A DNA stretch of 64,000 nt from Candidatus Rhodoferax odensensis (GCA_016718405.1 JADKDJ010000003.1:124001-188000), one strand, 5' to 3'. Counted from the stretch's first letter, positions 52,538 through 63,465 are shown. Numbers and translations: made by a program. Notes: generated by a model not told the origin, from the sequence alone.

Positions 52538-54463
52538 TCAGCTTCCGATCACGCCACCATCTTTTTTGCGGATCGCCACGTTGGACGAACGCGGCCGCCC
52601 ACCCAGCGTGTAGTCGGGCCAGTTGGAGTACTTGGCCGGTTCCTTCGGATCGCTGCGGTCGGACGGTGTCTCGCCGGGGTGCTGCACGCTGATGAACAAC
52701 GTGGTGCCATCCGGCGTGAAGGTGACGCCGGTGATTTCGCAGTTGGTCGGCCCGGTCAGAAAGCGCCGGGTTTCCCCAGTGGCCGGATCGCAGGCCAGCA
52801 TCTGGTTGTTGCCGATTCCCTTGAACTCACCTTTGTACATCTGGGTGGCATGGGCATCGGTCTGGATCCACAGCAGGCCGCGCTGGTCAAAGGCCAGACC
52901 GTCCGGACAACCATAGATGTCGCCCTTGATATTGCCTTTGGCCTCGGGTCGCTCATTGGCCGGATCGCCGGCCAACACCAGCAGATTCCACTGGAAACCG
53001 ACACCATCAAAGTCACCTTGGTCCTTCCAGCGGATGATCTGGCCCATGGTGTTGTTGGCACGCGGGTTGGCCGCGTCCACGCCGGGCTGGTTGGCTTGAC
53101 CCCGCGCGGTGTTGTTGGTGAGCGTGCAGTAGACCCATCCATTGGTCGGGTCAATCGCCAGCCACTCGGGGCGGTCCATTTTGGTGGCGCCCAGCACATC
53201 GCTGGCTTGGCGCGCCTTGATCACAACCTCTCCCTGATCGGCAAAACCGTTGGTGGCCGTCAGCGGCCCCTGCCCGTGCACCAACGGCAACCAGCGGCCG
53301 GTGCCATCGGCGTCAAATCGCGCCACAAACAAGGTGCCATGGTCGAGCAGGTCCTTGTTGGCCTGCGCCTTGGTCAAGCCGCCACCGGCCTCACGGATCT
53401 TGTCGCGGCTGACAAATTTGTAGATGTATTCAAAGCGCGCGTCTTCGCCGGAATAGACCACCGCCCGGCCATCCCGGGTGACGCCGACCCAGGCGCCTTC
53501 GTGGGCAGCGCGGCCCAGTGCGGTGCGTTTCACCGGCGTGCTGGTGGGGTCCATCGGATCGACCTCCACCACCCAGCCAAAGCGGTTGAACTCGTTGGGG
53601 TTCTGGCGCAAGTCAAAACGGGGGTCGAACTTTTCCCACTGGTAAGAGCCGTCCTTGCGCGCACCCCAGCGGCGCTGGTGCGGCGTCGGGGCGTCGCCGG
53701 CGCCAAAATAGAACGCCCAGTTCTCCTCACCCGACAAATAGGTGCCCCAAGGCGTCTGACTCGACGCGCAATTGTTCAGGGTGCCCAGCACACTGCGGCC
53801 AGCCGGGTCCGCGGCGGTGCGCATCAAGGCGTGCCCGGCGGCCGGACCGCCGATGGCAAAGGGCGTGTCCATCGTGAAGCGCCGCGCAAAACGCGATGGA
53901 CGCACCATCGCCCAGCCACCGTCCTTGAGTTCCACCTCGTACACCGACAAGCCATGCGCGTTTTGGGACTTCTTGACCTTCTCGGCATCCATGTTGGCGA
54001 AGCCGCCCACGTGCAGCAGCCCGTCGTCGGTGTACTCATGGTTCAGCGCAATCAAACCACGGCGCGAGCCATCCAGCGGGAAGTATTGAAGCCCGTCGTG
54101 GTGCATGCCCAGCTGCACCGCCTGATCGGCAGCCGAGTTGGAGGCGTCGATCTTGAAGGCCGGCATGTTGCCGGCGATGCCGATCGGCTCACCCCACGGC
54201 GCAATCGGCGTGGCGACATAACCCTCGGGCACGACCAGCTTGTCTCCCATCCCAATTGGCAAGCCCTTGAAACCCATCTTTGGCCGACCCGCACCGGTGG
54301 CTGCACAGGCGGTCAGCGAAGCGCCCAGTGGTGCCATGACGGCCGCCAGCGATGCCGCCGCGCCACCTTTGAGCAGCGTTCGCCGCGCGGCGTTGATGAC
54401 GTCATGGATGCTGGGGTTGGAAGAACGGTTGCTGTCTTCCATGGTGTCAAAGTCTTTGGCCAT
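52538..54463 (-). CDS. phoX: PhoX-family (DUF839) phosphatase, intact
   Basis: 641 residues from ATG 54463 (AGGAGA ribosome binding site); an in-frame start further up is not supported. Tat signal AARRTLLKGGAAASLAAVMAPLGASLTAC with a possible lipobox. Core: GMHHDGLQYFPL, LNHEY, LNNCASSQTPWGTYLSGEENWAFYFG, SGEDARFEYIYKF, MDRPEWLAIDP, CPDGLAFD, FISVQHPGETP and the terminal SSNVAIRKKDGGVIG. These supply Ca and Fe ligands of PhoX. It is exported and likely releases phosphate from organic esters. Paralogue of the broken gene at 22664-24869. Confidence 0.9.
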   Translation of the reverse strand: MAKDFDTMEDSNRSSNPSIHDVINAARRTLLKGGAAASLAAVMAPLGASLTACAATGAGRPKMGFKGLPIGMGDKLVVPEGYVATPIAPWGEPIGIAGNMPAFKIDASNSAADQAVQLGMHHDGLQYFPLDGSRRGLIALNHEYTDDGLLHVGGFANMDAEKVKKSQNAHGLSVYEVELKDGGWAMVRPSRFARRFTMDTPFAIGGPAAGHALMRTAADPAGRSVLGTLNNCASSQTPWGTYLSGEENWAFYFGAGDAPTPHQRRWGARKDGSYQWEKFDPRFDLRQNPNEFNRFGWVVEVDPMDPTSTPVKRTALGRAAHEGAWVGVTRDGRAVVYSGEDARFEYIYKFVSRDKIREAGGGLTKAQANKDLLDHGTLFVARFDADGTGRWLPLVHGQGPLTATNGFADQGEVVIKARQASDVLGATKMDRPEWLAIDPTNGWVYCTLTNNTARGQANQPGVDAANPRANNTMGQIIRWKDQGDFDGVGFQWNLLVLAGDPANERPEAKGNIKGDIYGCPDGLAFDQRGLLWIQTDAHATQMYKGEFKGIGNNQMLACDPATGETRRFLTGPTNCEITGVTFTPDGTTLFISVQHPGETPSDRSDPKEPAKYSNWPDYTLGGRPRSSNVAIRKKDGGVIGS

Positions 54464-54543
54464 GTGATCTCCTGAAAACTTGCGGGTCGGGTCGAAATTC
54501 GATTCTGACACGGCAACAGGCGGCCTTCGGGCGCACCAAAATA

Positions 54544-54565
54544 AAACGCCCCGTCCGGGGCGTTT
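54544..54565 (-). terminator. Rho-independent terminator
   Basis: AAACGCCCC (54544-54552) pairs with GGGGCGTTT (54557-54565) around a 4-base loop. Read on the minus strand it is followed by TATTTTG, so it should end the PEP-CTERM metalloprotease transcript, 38 bases past its stop. Confidence 0.75.
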
Positions 54566-54603
54566 GCTTAGAGGACGTTCCCGCGCAGGAACCTATAGGA
54601 CGC

Positions 54604-55746
54604 CTAGCTGCGACGGCGTCGAATTGCTGCCAAGCCAGCAAGGCCCAATCCCAGCAAGGCCAAGGAGCCAGGTTCCGGTACCGCAAATGCCTCGTACATC
54701 TGGGCAGTTGAAAACACATAGCGAGGGTTGGCTTGAACATCAATATTGGTGTTCCAGCCGATTGCATCGAACAGCGCCAGATCCAAAGCCTCAACCGAAT
54801 CAATCAAGCCGTTGCAGATATAGGGGTTCATGATGCCACGGAAGTCGACGCAAGGCGTACCAGGCTCCTTCCAATGCGAAGCTTGCCACCCGTCTCCATA
54901 GTCCGCACCAGTAGAGAAGTAACCGTCTTGATAGGGAGTTGCACCGCCATCAATCGAGAAATAGCTGCCGGTACCAAATGTCCAGTCAAGCACACCTGGG
55001 GCGCTGTAACGGAACATGTCGGCGCCGTAGCCCCACCAATATTCGTCCGTCTGAAACCCCCCGCCAACACTGTAGTTGAAATCATCTGCCCCGCTGATAA
55101 ACCCGAGCGCATGTCCCATTTCATGCACCGCAACCCCGATGAAGTCGTACGTTCCTGCCGAAATACCATCCGTCGGATTGAAGTCAAATGCAAAATCGCT
55201 CGAAAACTTAATCGTGGCGTCAACTAGAGATTCATACCCACCGATCAGAGCCTTAAGATTGGCGGTTGACAGCGCAATCGTCTGGCTGATAGCAGTGTTA
55301 TCCGGTGCAACGCGTGAGCCGATAGCCGCGACACCATCGGTTGAAGCCGGTGCGAAGTACTCGGGAACCTTCACCGTCAGACTGCCGGTGCTGCTGAGCC
55401 CGGGCCTGTTGGTGAAAGCGGTTGCGTCAAGCGAGCTGTTTCCGGTCGTACCCAGCCAAGAATAATATGTCGAAACTGGTACATACGTCGCCAAAGTGCT
55501 ACCGGTGCTCCCGAGAATGCCCGGGCCTAGCGATGAGTAACCGACATTGAAATTCAGCACGACGTTGTTGTTCGTCAATACGCTTTCCCAATATTTGGCG
55601 GCAATCTTGAAGCCTTGTTCAGCTTGTGTTCCAGTGACACCACCGATATCGATCAGGTTGATGGTGGGCCCCGCCAATGCTGGCGCCGTGGTGCCGATCA
55701 TCAGCATTGAGGCTACGGCTACCTTCGTCAACGATTTCTTAAACAT
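54604..55746 (-). CDS. PEP-CTERM metalloprotease-like protein (NF038122 type)
   Basis: 380 residues from ATG 55746, which has GGAG nine bases upstream (an upstream ATG at 55761 supplies that sequence). Signal peptide to about residue 25 (APALA-GP). Zinc motif VAVHEMGHALGFISG (HExxHxxGF) around residue 204; a distal DSVEALDLALFDAIGW block as in metzincin-like members. C-terminal sorting signal VPEPGSLALLGLGLAGLAAIRRRRS for exosortase. Secreted or surface enzyme tied to extracellular matrix. GC is lower than that of its neighbours. Confidence 0.85.
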   Translation of the reverse strand: MFKKSLTKVAVASMLMIGTTAPALAGPTINLIDIGGVTGTQAEQGFKIAAKYWESVLTNNNVVLNFNVGYSSLGPGILGSTGSTLATYVPVSTYYSWLGTTGNSSLDATAFTNRPGLSSTGSLTVKVPEYFAPASTDGVAAIGSRVAPDNTAISQTIALSTANLKALIGGYESLVDATIKFSSDFAFDFNPTDGISAGTYDFIGVAVHEMGHALGFISGADDFNYSVGGGFQTDEYWWGYGADMFRYSAPGVLDWTFGTGSYFSIDGGATPYQDGYFSTGADYGDGWQASHWKEPGTPCVDFRGIMNPYICNGLIDSVEALDLALFDAIGWNTNIDVQANPRYVFSTAQMYEAFAVPEPGSLALLGLGLAGLAAIRRRRS

Positions 55747-55785
55747 CAACCAATTCTCCATATGAGGGTTTATCTGTAGTACCAA

Positions 55786-55799
55786 AAGGCACGTGCCTT
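55786..55799 (-). promoter_or_regulatory. Palindrome upstream of the PEP-CTERM metalloprotease
   Basis: AAGGCACGTGCCTT is a perfect 14-bp palindrome 40 bases before the start codon. On the minus strand GGCACG-N4-TTTT resembles the -24 half (GGCACG) of a sigma-54 promoter, but the -12 part lacks GC, so the match is partial. PEP-CTERM genes in related bacteria are often sigma-54 controlled. Confidence 0.35.
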
Positions 55800-55982
55800 G
55801 AATAAGCAAGTTTTGAACCATGCCCGTGAGCGTGTTGATTCATAACGAAATTACTGCCGCGAGGGACAAGACGCACAGCAGCGCTGTCAACCAAACCGAC
55901 ATCGGGTTACTACGAATACGGTAGCGTCCCAGCAAGATGGGGAGCCCCCGACACGCAATGGGAATCGCGCAACATCGGTCAG

Positions 55983-56009
55983 CAAAACAAAACGCGCCCG
56001 AAGGCGCGC
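55983..56009 (-). terminator. Rho-independent terminator after gapA
   Basis: On the minus strand a GCGCGCC-TTC-GGGCGCG hairpin (56009-55993) is followed by TTTTGTTTTG, 22 bases past the gapA stop. Confidence 0.8.
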
Positions 56010-56031
56010 TTGTCAGGCCGGCACGAGTCGC

Positions 56032-57033
<1,002 letters not shown>

Positions 57034-57084
57034 CTACTTCTCCAATGGTTGAAACTAAAACCTGATGAGCCCACGGCGGCGCGA

Positions 57085-59136
57085 TTACTTGCGCAGAACC
57101 TTCTCGACGGTGTCCGCCAAATTCTCCGGCGTGAAACCAAACAGCTTGAACAGCACCGGCGCCGGAGCCGACTCGCCGTAGGTGTCGATGCCGACGACCG
57201 CGGCGCAGCCATACTTCCACCAGCCGTCGGTCACACCCATCTCCACCGCGATGCGTGGCAAACCAGGCGGCAACACGGCGCGTTTGTAGGCTTCGTCTTG
57301 CTTGTCAAACGTGGTGGTGCTCGGCATGGATACGACCCGAGCAGCTATCTTTTTGGAAGCAAGCAACTCTTGCGCCTTAAGCGCCAACTGCACTTCGGAG
57401 CCGGTGGCGATGATGACCGCTTGGGCCTTCTTCTTGAGGCCCACTTCGCTGGGCTCGGCCAGCACGTAAGCGCCTTTGCTGATGTCAGAAAGGTCAGCCT
57501 TGGGCGCGTAGCTGATGTTCTGGCGGCTAAGCAACAAGGCGGTTGGCTTGGTCTTGTTCTGCAGCGCCACGGTCCAGGCCACGGCGGTCTCGGCGGTATC
57601 ACCGGGACGCCAGACGTCCAGGTTGGGGATCAGGCGAAGGCTGGCGGCGTGCTCGATCGACTGGTGCGTGGGGCCGTCTTCGCCCAGTCCAATTGAGTCG
57701 TGCGTGAAGACGTGCACCACGCGCAACTTCATCAGCGCGGCCATGCGAATGGCGTTGCGGCTGTAGTCGCTAAAGGTCAGGAACGTGCCTCCATAGGGGA
57801 TGAAGCCGCCGTGCAGGGCAATACCGTTCATGACAGCGGCCATGCCGAACTCGCGCACGCCGTAGTTGATGTGCCGCCCGCCATTACCCTCCCCGCTCAG
57901 CGCCGCAAAGCGCAAGTTTGGCGTGCTCGTGGTATTGGTAAGGTTGGAGCCGGTCAGGTCAGCCGAGCCGCCCAGCATCTCGGGCAGTGCTGCGGTAAAG
58001 GCTTCCAGCGCCAGCTGCGAGGCCTTGCGCGAGGCCACCGTCTCAGCCTTGGTGTGGGCCGCCACGGCAGTGTCCACCGCCACTTGAGAAAAGCCATTGG
58101 GCAAGTCGCCCTTCATGCGGCGCAGCAACTCTTTGGCCAGCTCGGGGTAGGCTGCCTTGTAGGCCGTGAACTTGTCGTTCCAGGCTTGTTCGGACGCGGC
58201 GCCAGCGGTCTTGGCGTCCCAGGCGGCGTAGATGTCCTTGGGCACCACGAAGGGCGCGTGCGACCAGCCCAGTGCCTCACGTGTGAGCTTGATCTCTTCG
58301 GCACCCAACGGCTCGCCGTGCGCCTTGGCGGTATTGGCGCGGTTGGGGCTGCCTTTGCCAATGATGGTCTTGCAGATGATCAGCGTCGGGCGCTCGGTGG
58401 ACTTCTTGGCCTCGGCCAGGGTGCTGGCTACCAACTCGGCGTCGTGGCCGTTGATTGGGCCCAGCACGTTCCAACCACAGGCGACAAAGCGCAGCGCGGT
58501 GTTGTCAATGAACCAGGGCGTGACGTGGCCGTCGATCGAGATGCCGTTGTCGTCGTACAGCGCGATCAGCTTATTGAGCTTCCAGGCGCCAGCCAGCGCC
58601 ACCGCTTCGTGGCTGATGCCTTCCATCAGGCAACCGTCGCCCATGAACACGTAGGTATGGTGATTGACGACATCGTGCTGGACCTCGCCGTCCACGCGGT
58701 TGAACTCCTTGGCCAACAGCTTCTCGGCCAGCGCCATGCCCACCGCGTTGGTGATGCCCTGTCCCAGCGGGCCGGTGGTGGTCTCAATACCCGGCGTGAC
58801 GCCGACTTCGGGGTGACCAGCGGTCTTGCTGTGCAACTGGCGGAAGTTCTTGAGCTCGCTCATCGGCAGTTTGTAGCCGGTGAGGTGCAGCAGCGCATAG
58901 ATCAGCATCGAGCCATGGCCATTGGAGAGCACGAAACGATCACGGTCGAGCCACTTGGGATTGGCCGGGTTGTGCTTGAGGTGCTTGGTCCATAGCCCCA
59001 CCGCCATGTCGGCCATGCCCATGGGTGCGCCGGGATGGCCGGAGTTGGCCTGCTGCACGGCATCGATCGCCAGCGCACGGATGGCGTTGGCCATGTCGGC
59101 TTGGGTCGCGGTGTTGAGAGTCGGTGTGTCAGCCAT
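57085..59136 (-). CDS. tkt: Transketolase
   Basis: 683 residues from ATG 59136 (in-frame ATG 59151 also possible). Thiamine-diphosphate domain: [41 protein letters not shown], and [20 protein letters not shown] (GDG...N type motif); pyrimidine domain with [16 protein letters not shown] and [29 protein letters not shown]-terminal domain with [10 protein letters not shown]. Moves two-carbon units among sugar phosphates. First gene of tkt-gapA. Confidence 0.97.
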   Translation of the reverse strand: MADTPTLNTATQADMANAIRALAIDAVQQANSGHPGAPMGMADMAVGLWTKHLKHNPANPKWLDRDRFVLSNGHGSMLIYALLHLTGYKLPMSELKNFRQLHSKTAGHPEVGVTPGIETTTGPLGQGITNAVGMALAEKLLAKEFNRVDGEVQHDVVNHHTYVFMGDGCLMEGISHEAVALAGAWKLNKLIALYDDNGISIDGHVTPWFIDNTALRFVACGWNVLGPINGHDAELVASTLAEAKKSTERPTLIICKTIIGKGSPNRANTAKAHGEPLGAEEIKLTREALGWSHAPFVVPKDIYAAWDAKTAGAASEQAWNDKFTAYKAAYPELAKELLRRMKGDLPNGFSQVAVDTAVAAHTKAETVASRKASQLALEAFTAALPEMLGGSADLTGSNLTNTTSTPNLRFAALSGEGNGGRHINYGVREFGMAAVMNGIALHGGFIPYGGTFLTFSDYSRNAIRMAALMKLRVVHVFTHDSIGLGEDGPTHQSIEHAASLRLIPNLDVWRPGDTAETAVAWTVALQNKTKPTALLLSRQNISYAPKADLSDISKGAYVLAEPSEVGLKKKAQAVIIATGSEVQLALKAQELLASKKIAARVVSMPSTTTFDKQDEAYKRAVLPPGLPRIAVEMGVTDGWWKYGCAAVVGIDTYGESAPAPVLFKLFGFTPENLADTVEKVLRK

Positions 59137-59257
59137 CGGTGCCAAGTCCATTGTGTTTGCGTTAGGGGAAACCCGACATTTTACCGGGCGCGACGCCTTC
59201 GCGAATTTGTGGTGCACGTAGGCGAGCAGCCGCCCTGGCTTGCGTATAGTCTGCCCC

Positions 59258-59638
59258 ATGCACGGACTGCACCTCACCGCCGACCTCTATCACTGCCAGT
59301 GCGAGCCCGCGTGGTTGATTGACGCGGCCGCCCTGGGCCAACGCTGCGTCGCCGCGGTTGAGACAGCCGGCCTGCAGGCGGTGGGGCAGCTGTTCCATAC
59401 CTTCCCGCCCACCGATCGCGGTCCGTCGGGCGTTACAGCCACGGTGCTGCTGGCCGAATCGCACCTGTGCGTGCATACCTGGCCCGAGCAAGGCGCGGTG
59501 ACGCTTGATGTGTACGTGTGCAACTTTGGCGGTGATCATTCGGCCAAGGCGCAGGCCTTGATGGAGACCCTCCTGGCGCTGTTCGCGCCGCAGCGGGTGC
59601 AGCGCAAGCAATTGCAGCGCGGCTCGATCGAGGCCTGA
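59258..59638 (+). CDS. speD: S-adenosylmethionine decarboxylase (SpeD-like)
   Basis: 126 residues, the size of bacterial class 1B proenzymes. The [11 protein letters not shown] block has the self-cleaving Ser (before His) that becomes the pyruvoyl group, and [15 protein letters not shown] holds the catalytic Cys-x-F motif. Provides the aminopropyl donor for spermidine. It is divergent from tkt with about 120 bases between. No speE is in view. Confidence 0.87.
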   Translation: MHGLHLTADLYHCQCEPAWLIDAAALGQRCVAAVETAGLQAVGQLFHTFPPTDRGPSGVTATVLLAESHLCVHTWPEQGAVTLDVYVCNFGGDHSAKAQALMETLLALFAPQRVQRKQLQRGSIEA

Positions 59639-59670
59639 ACGCGGGTGAGACAGGCTCCGAGCATTTTCCG

Positions 59671-59692
59671 ATTGTTATAATATTGTTATTAT
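59671..59692 (+). promoter_or_regulatory. Tandem 11-bp repeat over the mazEF promoter
   Basis: ATTGTTATAAT (59671-59681) is followed at once by ATTGTTATTAT (59682-59692). The first copy contains a perfect TATAAT -10 box. The AT-rich repeat is a likely operator for the MazE/MazEF complex. Confidence 0.6.
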
Positions 59693-59708
59693 ATTTCTGG
59701 AGCCAATC

Positions 59709-59966
59709 ATGCTGACAACCTTGCGTCAAATCGGCAACTCTCGGGGCGTATTGATCCCGGTTGCTTTTCTCGCATCGTGCCAGATCGAAGATCAGGTGGA
59801 CATGCAATTGCAGGATGGCCAGATTGTGATCAAGCCCGTTAAGCGCAAACTCCGCGATGGCTGGTTTGGGTCGCCCTTGTCGGAGGCCGCGCTGGCCCAG
59901 GAGGCTGCGCAGGCGCACGTCTGGGACACCGTGCCCCTTGCGGATGAGGGTGAGTGGGTATGGTGA
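59709..59966 (+). CDS. mazE: MazE-like (AbrB-type) antitoxin
   Basis: 85 residues. SpoVT/AbrB swapped-hairpin start: LTTLRQIGNSRGVLIPVAFLASCQI, then DQVDMQLQDGQIVIKPVKRK; the tail GLSEAALAQEAAQAHVWDTVPL would bind the toxin. TCTGGAGCC ribosome binding site. Overlaps the toxin gene by seven bases. Confidence 0.87.
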   Translation: MLTTLRQIGNSRGVLIPVAFLASCQIEDQVDMQLQDGQIVIKPVKRKLRDGWFGSPLSEAALAQEAAQAHVWDTVPLADEGEWVW

Positions 59967-60280
59967 GCCGGATCATTGCGCGCGGCGATGTTTACTGGGT
60001 AAACCTCGATCCCACCATCGGCAGTGAAATTCAAAAGACACGCCCTGCGCTGGTCGTATCGCCCAACGACATGAACGCCGCTTTGCCTCGGGTCATCATC
60101 GCGCCCATCACCAGCGCCGGGCAGCCCATGGGTTGTCGCCCTGAGTTGACTTTTCAACGAAAAAAGGCACGTATCCTGCTCGACCAAATTCGCAGCGTAG
60201 ACAAAGCAAGGCTAGGCAAGAAGATGGGCAAGGTCGATGAAAAGACTTGGCATCCCGTACTGCTGGAGATGCTGGCTTGA
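59960..60280 (+). CDS. mazF: MazF-like ribonuclease toxin
   Basis: 106 residues from ATG 59960 (GTG 59954 also in frame). MazF/PemK pattern: RGDVYWVNLDPTIGSEIQKTRPALVVSPNDMN, VIIAPITSAGQP, and ILLDQIRSVDKARLGKKMGKVD. Cuts mRNA or other RNA at specific short sites. The next gene, a sugar nucleotidyltransferase, starts only eight bases after its stop. Confidence 0.9.
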   Translation: MVSRIIARGDVYWVNLDPTIGSEIQKTRPALVVSPNDMNAALPRVIIAPITSAGQPMGCRPELTFQRKKARILLDQIRSVDKARLGKKMGKVDEKTWHPVLLEMLA

Positions 60281-60287
60281 CCTCCCC

Positions 60288-61079
60288 ATGAACGCAGCGC
60301 CAGTGAAGGCCATGATCATGGCGGCGGGTCGCGGCGAGCGCATGCGCCCGCTGACCGACAGCACGCCCAAACCCTTGCTGCAGGTGCGCGGCAAGCCTTT
60401 GATGCAGTGGCCCATGGAAGCCCTGGCGCGTGGTGGGTTCAGGCAAGTGGTGGTCAACACCGCCTGGCTTGGCGAGCGGATTGTCGACAAGTTCGGCGAT
60501 TCATTCGAGCCAGGTGGTTCATCGCCGTTGCCTGGTCCGCCATTGAAGTCAGAACCTGTAACGATTGCCTATTCGCATGAAGGACGCGACTTTGGTCAAG
60601 CACTGGAGACCGCCGGCGGGGTTGTGCGCGCCCTGCCCATGCTGGGCGAAGTGTTCTGGCTGATGGCCGGCGACATCCATGCGCCCGACTTTCGCTTTAC
60701 CCAAGCTGCGGTCAACGACTTCATTGCCAGCGGCAAGCTCGCGCACCTCTGGCTGGTGCCCAACCCTGAGCACAATCCAAAAGGCGATTTTGGTTTGTCC
60801 CCCAATGGCCTGGCGCTCAATGAGGCGCCACACAAGTACACCTATTCCACCATCGGCCTGTACCGCGCCGCGTTATTTGCGCCGCCCTTCTGTGACATCC
60901 CGGCCGGCAACCCACATGGCGTCAAGGCAGCGCTGGCGCCGCTACTGCGTGCCGCCATGGACCAGAGCGAGGTGAGCGCGGAGCTGTACCGGGGTGCCTG
61001 GACGGATGTGGGGACGCCGCAGCGGTTGCTTGATCTCAACACTTCCAAGCAATCGGCCTGGCCGCTCAGGTCACTTTGA
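60288..61079 (+). CDS. Sugar-phosphate nucleotidyltransferase (MurU-like)
   Basis: 263 residues. N-terminal nucleotide loop KAMIMAAGRGERMRPLTDSTPKPLLQVRGKPL (GxGxRxxP...PK), MAGDIHAPDF (metal Asp), and GLSPNGLAL...YTYSTIGLYRAALF. Similar to MurU, which activates MurNAc-1-phosphate in cell-wall recycling, and to mannose-1-phosphate guanylyltransferases; size and GRGERM pattern favour MurU. Close spacing to mazF suggests read-through transcription. Confidence 0.82.
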   Translation: MNAAPVKAMIMAAGRGERMRPLTDSTPKPLLQVRGKPLMQWPMEALARGGFRQVVVNTAWLGERIVDKFGDSFEPGGSSPLPGPPLKSEPVTIAYSHEGRDFGQALETAGGVVRALPMLGEVFWLMAGDIHAPDFRFTQAAVNDFIASGKLAHLWLVPNPEHNPKGDFGLSPNGLALNEAPHKYTYSTIGLYRAALFAPPFCDIPAGNPHGVKAALAPLLRAAMDQSEVSAELYRGAWTDVGTPQRLLDLNTSKQSAWPLRSL

Positions 61080-61154
61080 CGGGTGCCTGGCGAGCCGAAG
61101 TCCCGCCGCTCAAGCGCCCCAGCTTCTCGCTTGGGAGGTGGTGACAATAGAGCC

Positions 61155-62504
61155 ATGCAACACCCCAACGAAAAAGAACTCCAGACCTTCTTCCAGCAGC
61201 ACGGCGTGCGCGACGTCGAGTGTATCTTCCCCGACATCTCCGGCTACCCGCGTGGCAAGCTGATGCCGGCCAGTGCCTTTGCCGCCGGCGCAGAGTTGCG
61301 CATTGCGCAAGCGATTCCGATGCAGGCGGTCACGGGTGACTACTCGTACGACCCGATATTCCCCGACGCGGACCCCGATGTACGGCTGGTACCTGACTAC
61401 AGCACGCTCAAGCTGTCGCCATGGTCGAGCGGGCCACGCGCGGTGGCCATTCATGACTGCGTAGAACTGAGCGGCGAGCCCTGCGTCTTCGCGGCGCGCT
61501 CGCTGCTCAAGACCGTTCTGGCGCGCTACGCCAAGCAGGGGCTGACGCCGGTGGTGGCGCCCGAGATCGAGTTCTACCTGACCGCCCCCTGTTCCGACCC
61601 CAACCAGGCGCTGCAATCCCCCCCGGCACGCGGCGGGCGAGCCGAAGTGGGTCAGTCGGCCTTCAGCATGAACATGCTCAACGAGCTCAGCGCCTTCTGG
61701 GATGCCTTCCGCGCGGCGCTGGATGTCCTGGGTGTGCGCGCCGACACCTGGATCCACGAGGTCGGCCCGACGCAATTTGAAATCAACTTGCTGCACGGTG
61801 ACCCGCTGGCGGTGGCCGACCAGGCTTTCCTGTTCAAGTACGCGGCCAAGGAGATCGCCATCCAGCATGGGCTCAACGCAGTCTTCATGGCCAAACCGAT
61901 CGCCGGCGCGTCGGGCAGTTCCATGCATCTGCACCAGAGTGTGGTGGACAGCAGCGGGCGCAACATCTTCAGCCAGGACGATGGGGCGGAAAGCGTGGCC
62001 TTTCGGCATTTCTTAGGTGGGCTGCAGACCTATATGCCGGATCTGATGCTGGTGTTTGCCCCCTTCGTCAATTCCTACCGGCGCTTCGTCAAAGGCAGCC
62101 AGGCGCCGGTAAACCTGCACTGGGGCTACGACAACCGCACCACCGGTTTGCGCATTCCCGTGAGCGGCCCAGCTGCGCGGCGGGTAGAAAACCGCATCGC
62201 CGGTGCCGATGCCAACCCCTACTTGGCTATCGCGGCGTCATTGGCCGCTGGTCTGGCCGGTATGGATGAACACCTGACCCCCACGGAGCCGCTGGCGGCC
62301 AGTGCCAGTGCCTACGATGAAGCCCACGCCCTGGCACGCAGCTTCCTGCCAGCGCATGAGCAGATGGCCCGCAGCACGTCGAGCCGGCGCCTCTTGGGCG
62401 ACGCATTCGTCACCGGATACACCGCCGTCAAGGCAGTTGAGTACGAGAGCTATCTGCACGAAGTCAGTACCTGGGAGCGGCGCTTCTTGTTGCCGCAGGT
62501 GTGA
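61155..62504 (+). CDS. Glutamine synthetase-like (PuuA-type) gamma-glutamyl ligase
   Basis: 449 residues. GS beta-grasp start (VECIFPDISGYPRGKLMPASAF), PEIEFYL (metal Glu), QFEINLLHGDPLAVADQAFLFKYAAKEIA, MAKPIAGASGSSMHLHQS (His), VNSYRRF, NHW-like VNLHWGYDNRTTGLRIP and VENRIAGADANPYLAIA. The lack of the NRPN/adenylylation-type tail and the DISGYPRGK start suit the gamma-glutamylpolyamine synthetase group rather than GlnA. A polyamine substrate is plausible with speD nearby but is not proven. Confidence 0.85.
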   Translation: MQHPNEKELQTFFQQHGVRDVECIFPDISGYPRGKLMPASAFAAGAELRIAQAIPMQAVTGDYSYDPIFPDADPDVRLVPDYSTLKLSPWSSGPRAVAIHDCVELSGEPCVFAARSLLKTVLARYAKQGLTPVVAPEIEFYLTAPCSDPNQALQSPPARGGRAEVGQSAFSMNMLNELSAFWDAFRAALDVLGVRADTWIHEVGPTQFEINLLHGDPLAVADQAFLFKYAAKEIAIQHGLNAVFMAKPIAGASGSSMHLHQSVVDSSGRNIFSQDDGAESVAFRHFLGGLQTYMPDLMLVFAPFVNSYRRFVKGSQAPVNLHWGYDNRTTGLRIPVSGPAARRVENRIAGADANPYLAIAASLAAGLAGMDEHLTPTEPLAASASAYDEAHALARSFLPAHEQMARSTSSRRLLGDAFVTGYTAVKAVEYESYLHEVSTWERRFLLPQV

Positions 62505-62636
62505 CACCGGATCGACCAGGTGGGTGTGTTGACAATTACCCAAGGCCTGACCGTCGAGGGAACCTCCTTCTAACCATGATCGCGGCCCCGGCGAGGGCCG
62601 GTCTGGTCGAGTCGAGCCAGCTACTGAGATTGATCC

Positions 62637-62664
62637 GAAAACTGAAACAGTATCTTCAGTTTTC
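62637..62664 (+). promoter_or_regulatory. Perfect 10-bp inverted repeat downstream of the GS-like gene
   Basis: GAAAACTGAA (62637-62646) and TTCAGTTTTC (62655-62664) with an 8-base spacer, in a 254-base gap. It could be an AT-rich terminator for the GS-like gene or an operator for the following gene, whose start is 95 bases on. Confidence 0.5.
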
Positions 62665-62758
62665 CAACGATTCTCTTTTGTTCGTCGTTCACTGACACTT
62701 GCTCCAGTGACGGCGCATAGGTCGTCAACATCAGCCTCCTTCCCGCACTTGACACCTA

Positions 62759-63394
62759 ATGAGCCGCGCCTATTCCGACATCGCTTTTACCCCCACCGTA
62801 CGCGCCATGCAGAGCCGCATGGGAAGCCGTTCCGGCTATGAAGGTTTGGATCACGCCGACGACCGGCGCGACCGACTGACCCAGCGAGAAGCTGAGTTCA
62901 TCGCGGCGCGCGACGGCTTCTATCAGGCCTCCGTCAGCGAAACCGGCTGGCCCTATGTCCAGTTCCGTGGCGGACCGCCCGGGTTTCTGAAGATGCTCGA
63001 TGAGAAGACCCTTGGCTACGCCGACTTTCGTGGCAACGTGCAGTACATCAGCGTAGGAAACCTGCAGGGCAACGACCGGGTCTCGATCATCCTGATGGAC
63101 TACGCCAACCAACGCCGTCTGAAAATTCTCGGCCGAGTGCGCTTCGTCAGCGAAAGCGAGGGCCCGACGCTGATGGCGCGACTGGAGTTGCCTGACTACC
63201 GAGCCCGGGTCGAGCGCGTCGTGCTGATCACGGTCGAGGCCTATGACTGGAACTGCCCGCAGCACATCACGCCTCGCTTCACTGAGGCAGAGAGCCGCGA
63301 GCGCGTGGCACCCCTTCATGCCGAGATCGCTGCGCTAAAACATGCTCTGGCGCTGGCCCGCAAGGCGCCTGTGTCGACCGCCGGCCCGGAATAG
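62759..63394 (+). CDS. Pyridoxamine 5'-phosphate oxidase-fold flavoprotein
   Basis: 211 residues. FMN split-barrel pattern: [78 protein letters not shown], and a C-terminal [11 protein letters not shown] followed by a helical tail. The WNCPQHI motif places it in a group of general FMN-binding oxidoreductases, function unknown. Weak ribosome binding site. Confidence 0.83.
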   Translation: MSRAYSDIAFTPTVRAMQSRMGSRSGYEGLDHADDRRDRLTQREAEFIAARDGFYQASVSETGWPYVQFRGGPPGFLKMLDEKTLGYADFRGNVQYISVGNLQGNDRVSIILMDYANQRRLKILGRVRFVSESEGPTLMARLELPDYRARVERVVLITVEAYDWNCPQHITPRFTEAESRERVAPLHAEIAALKHALALARKAPVSTAGPE

Positions 63395-63465
63395 CGGCTC
63401 TAATGTGCATTGGTGTCTCGCGCGCTCACCGTGCAGAACTGATCCTCGATCTCTCGGAGTCCTCC

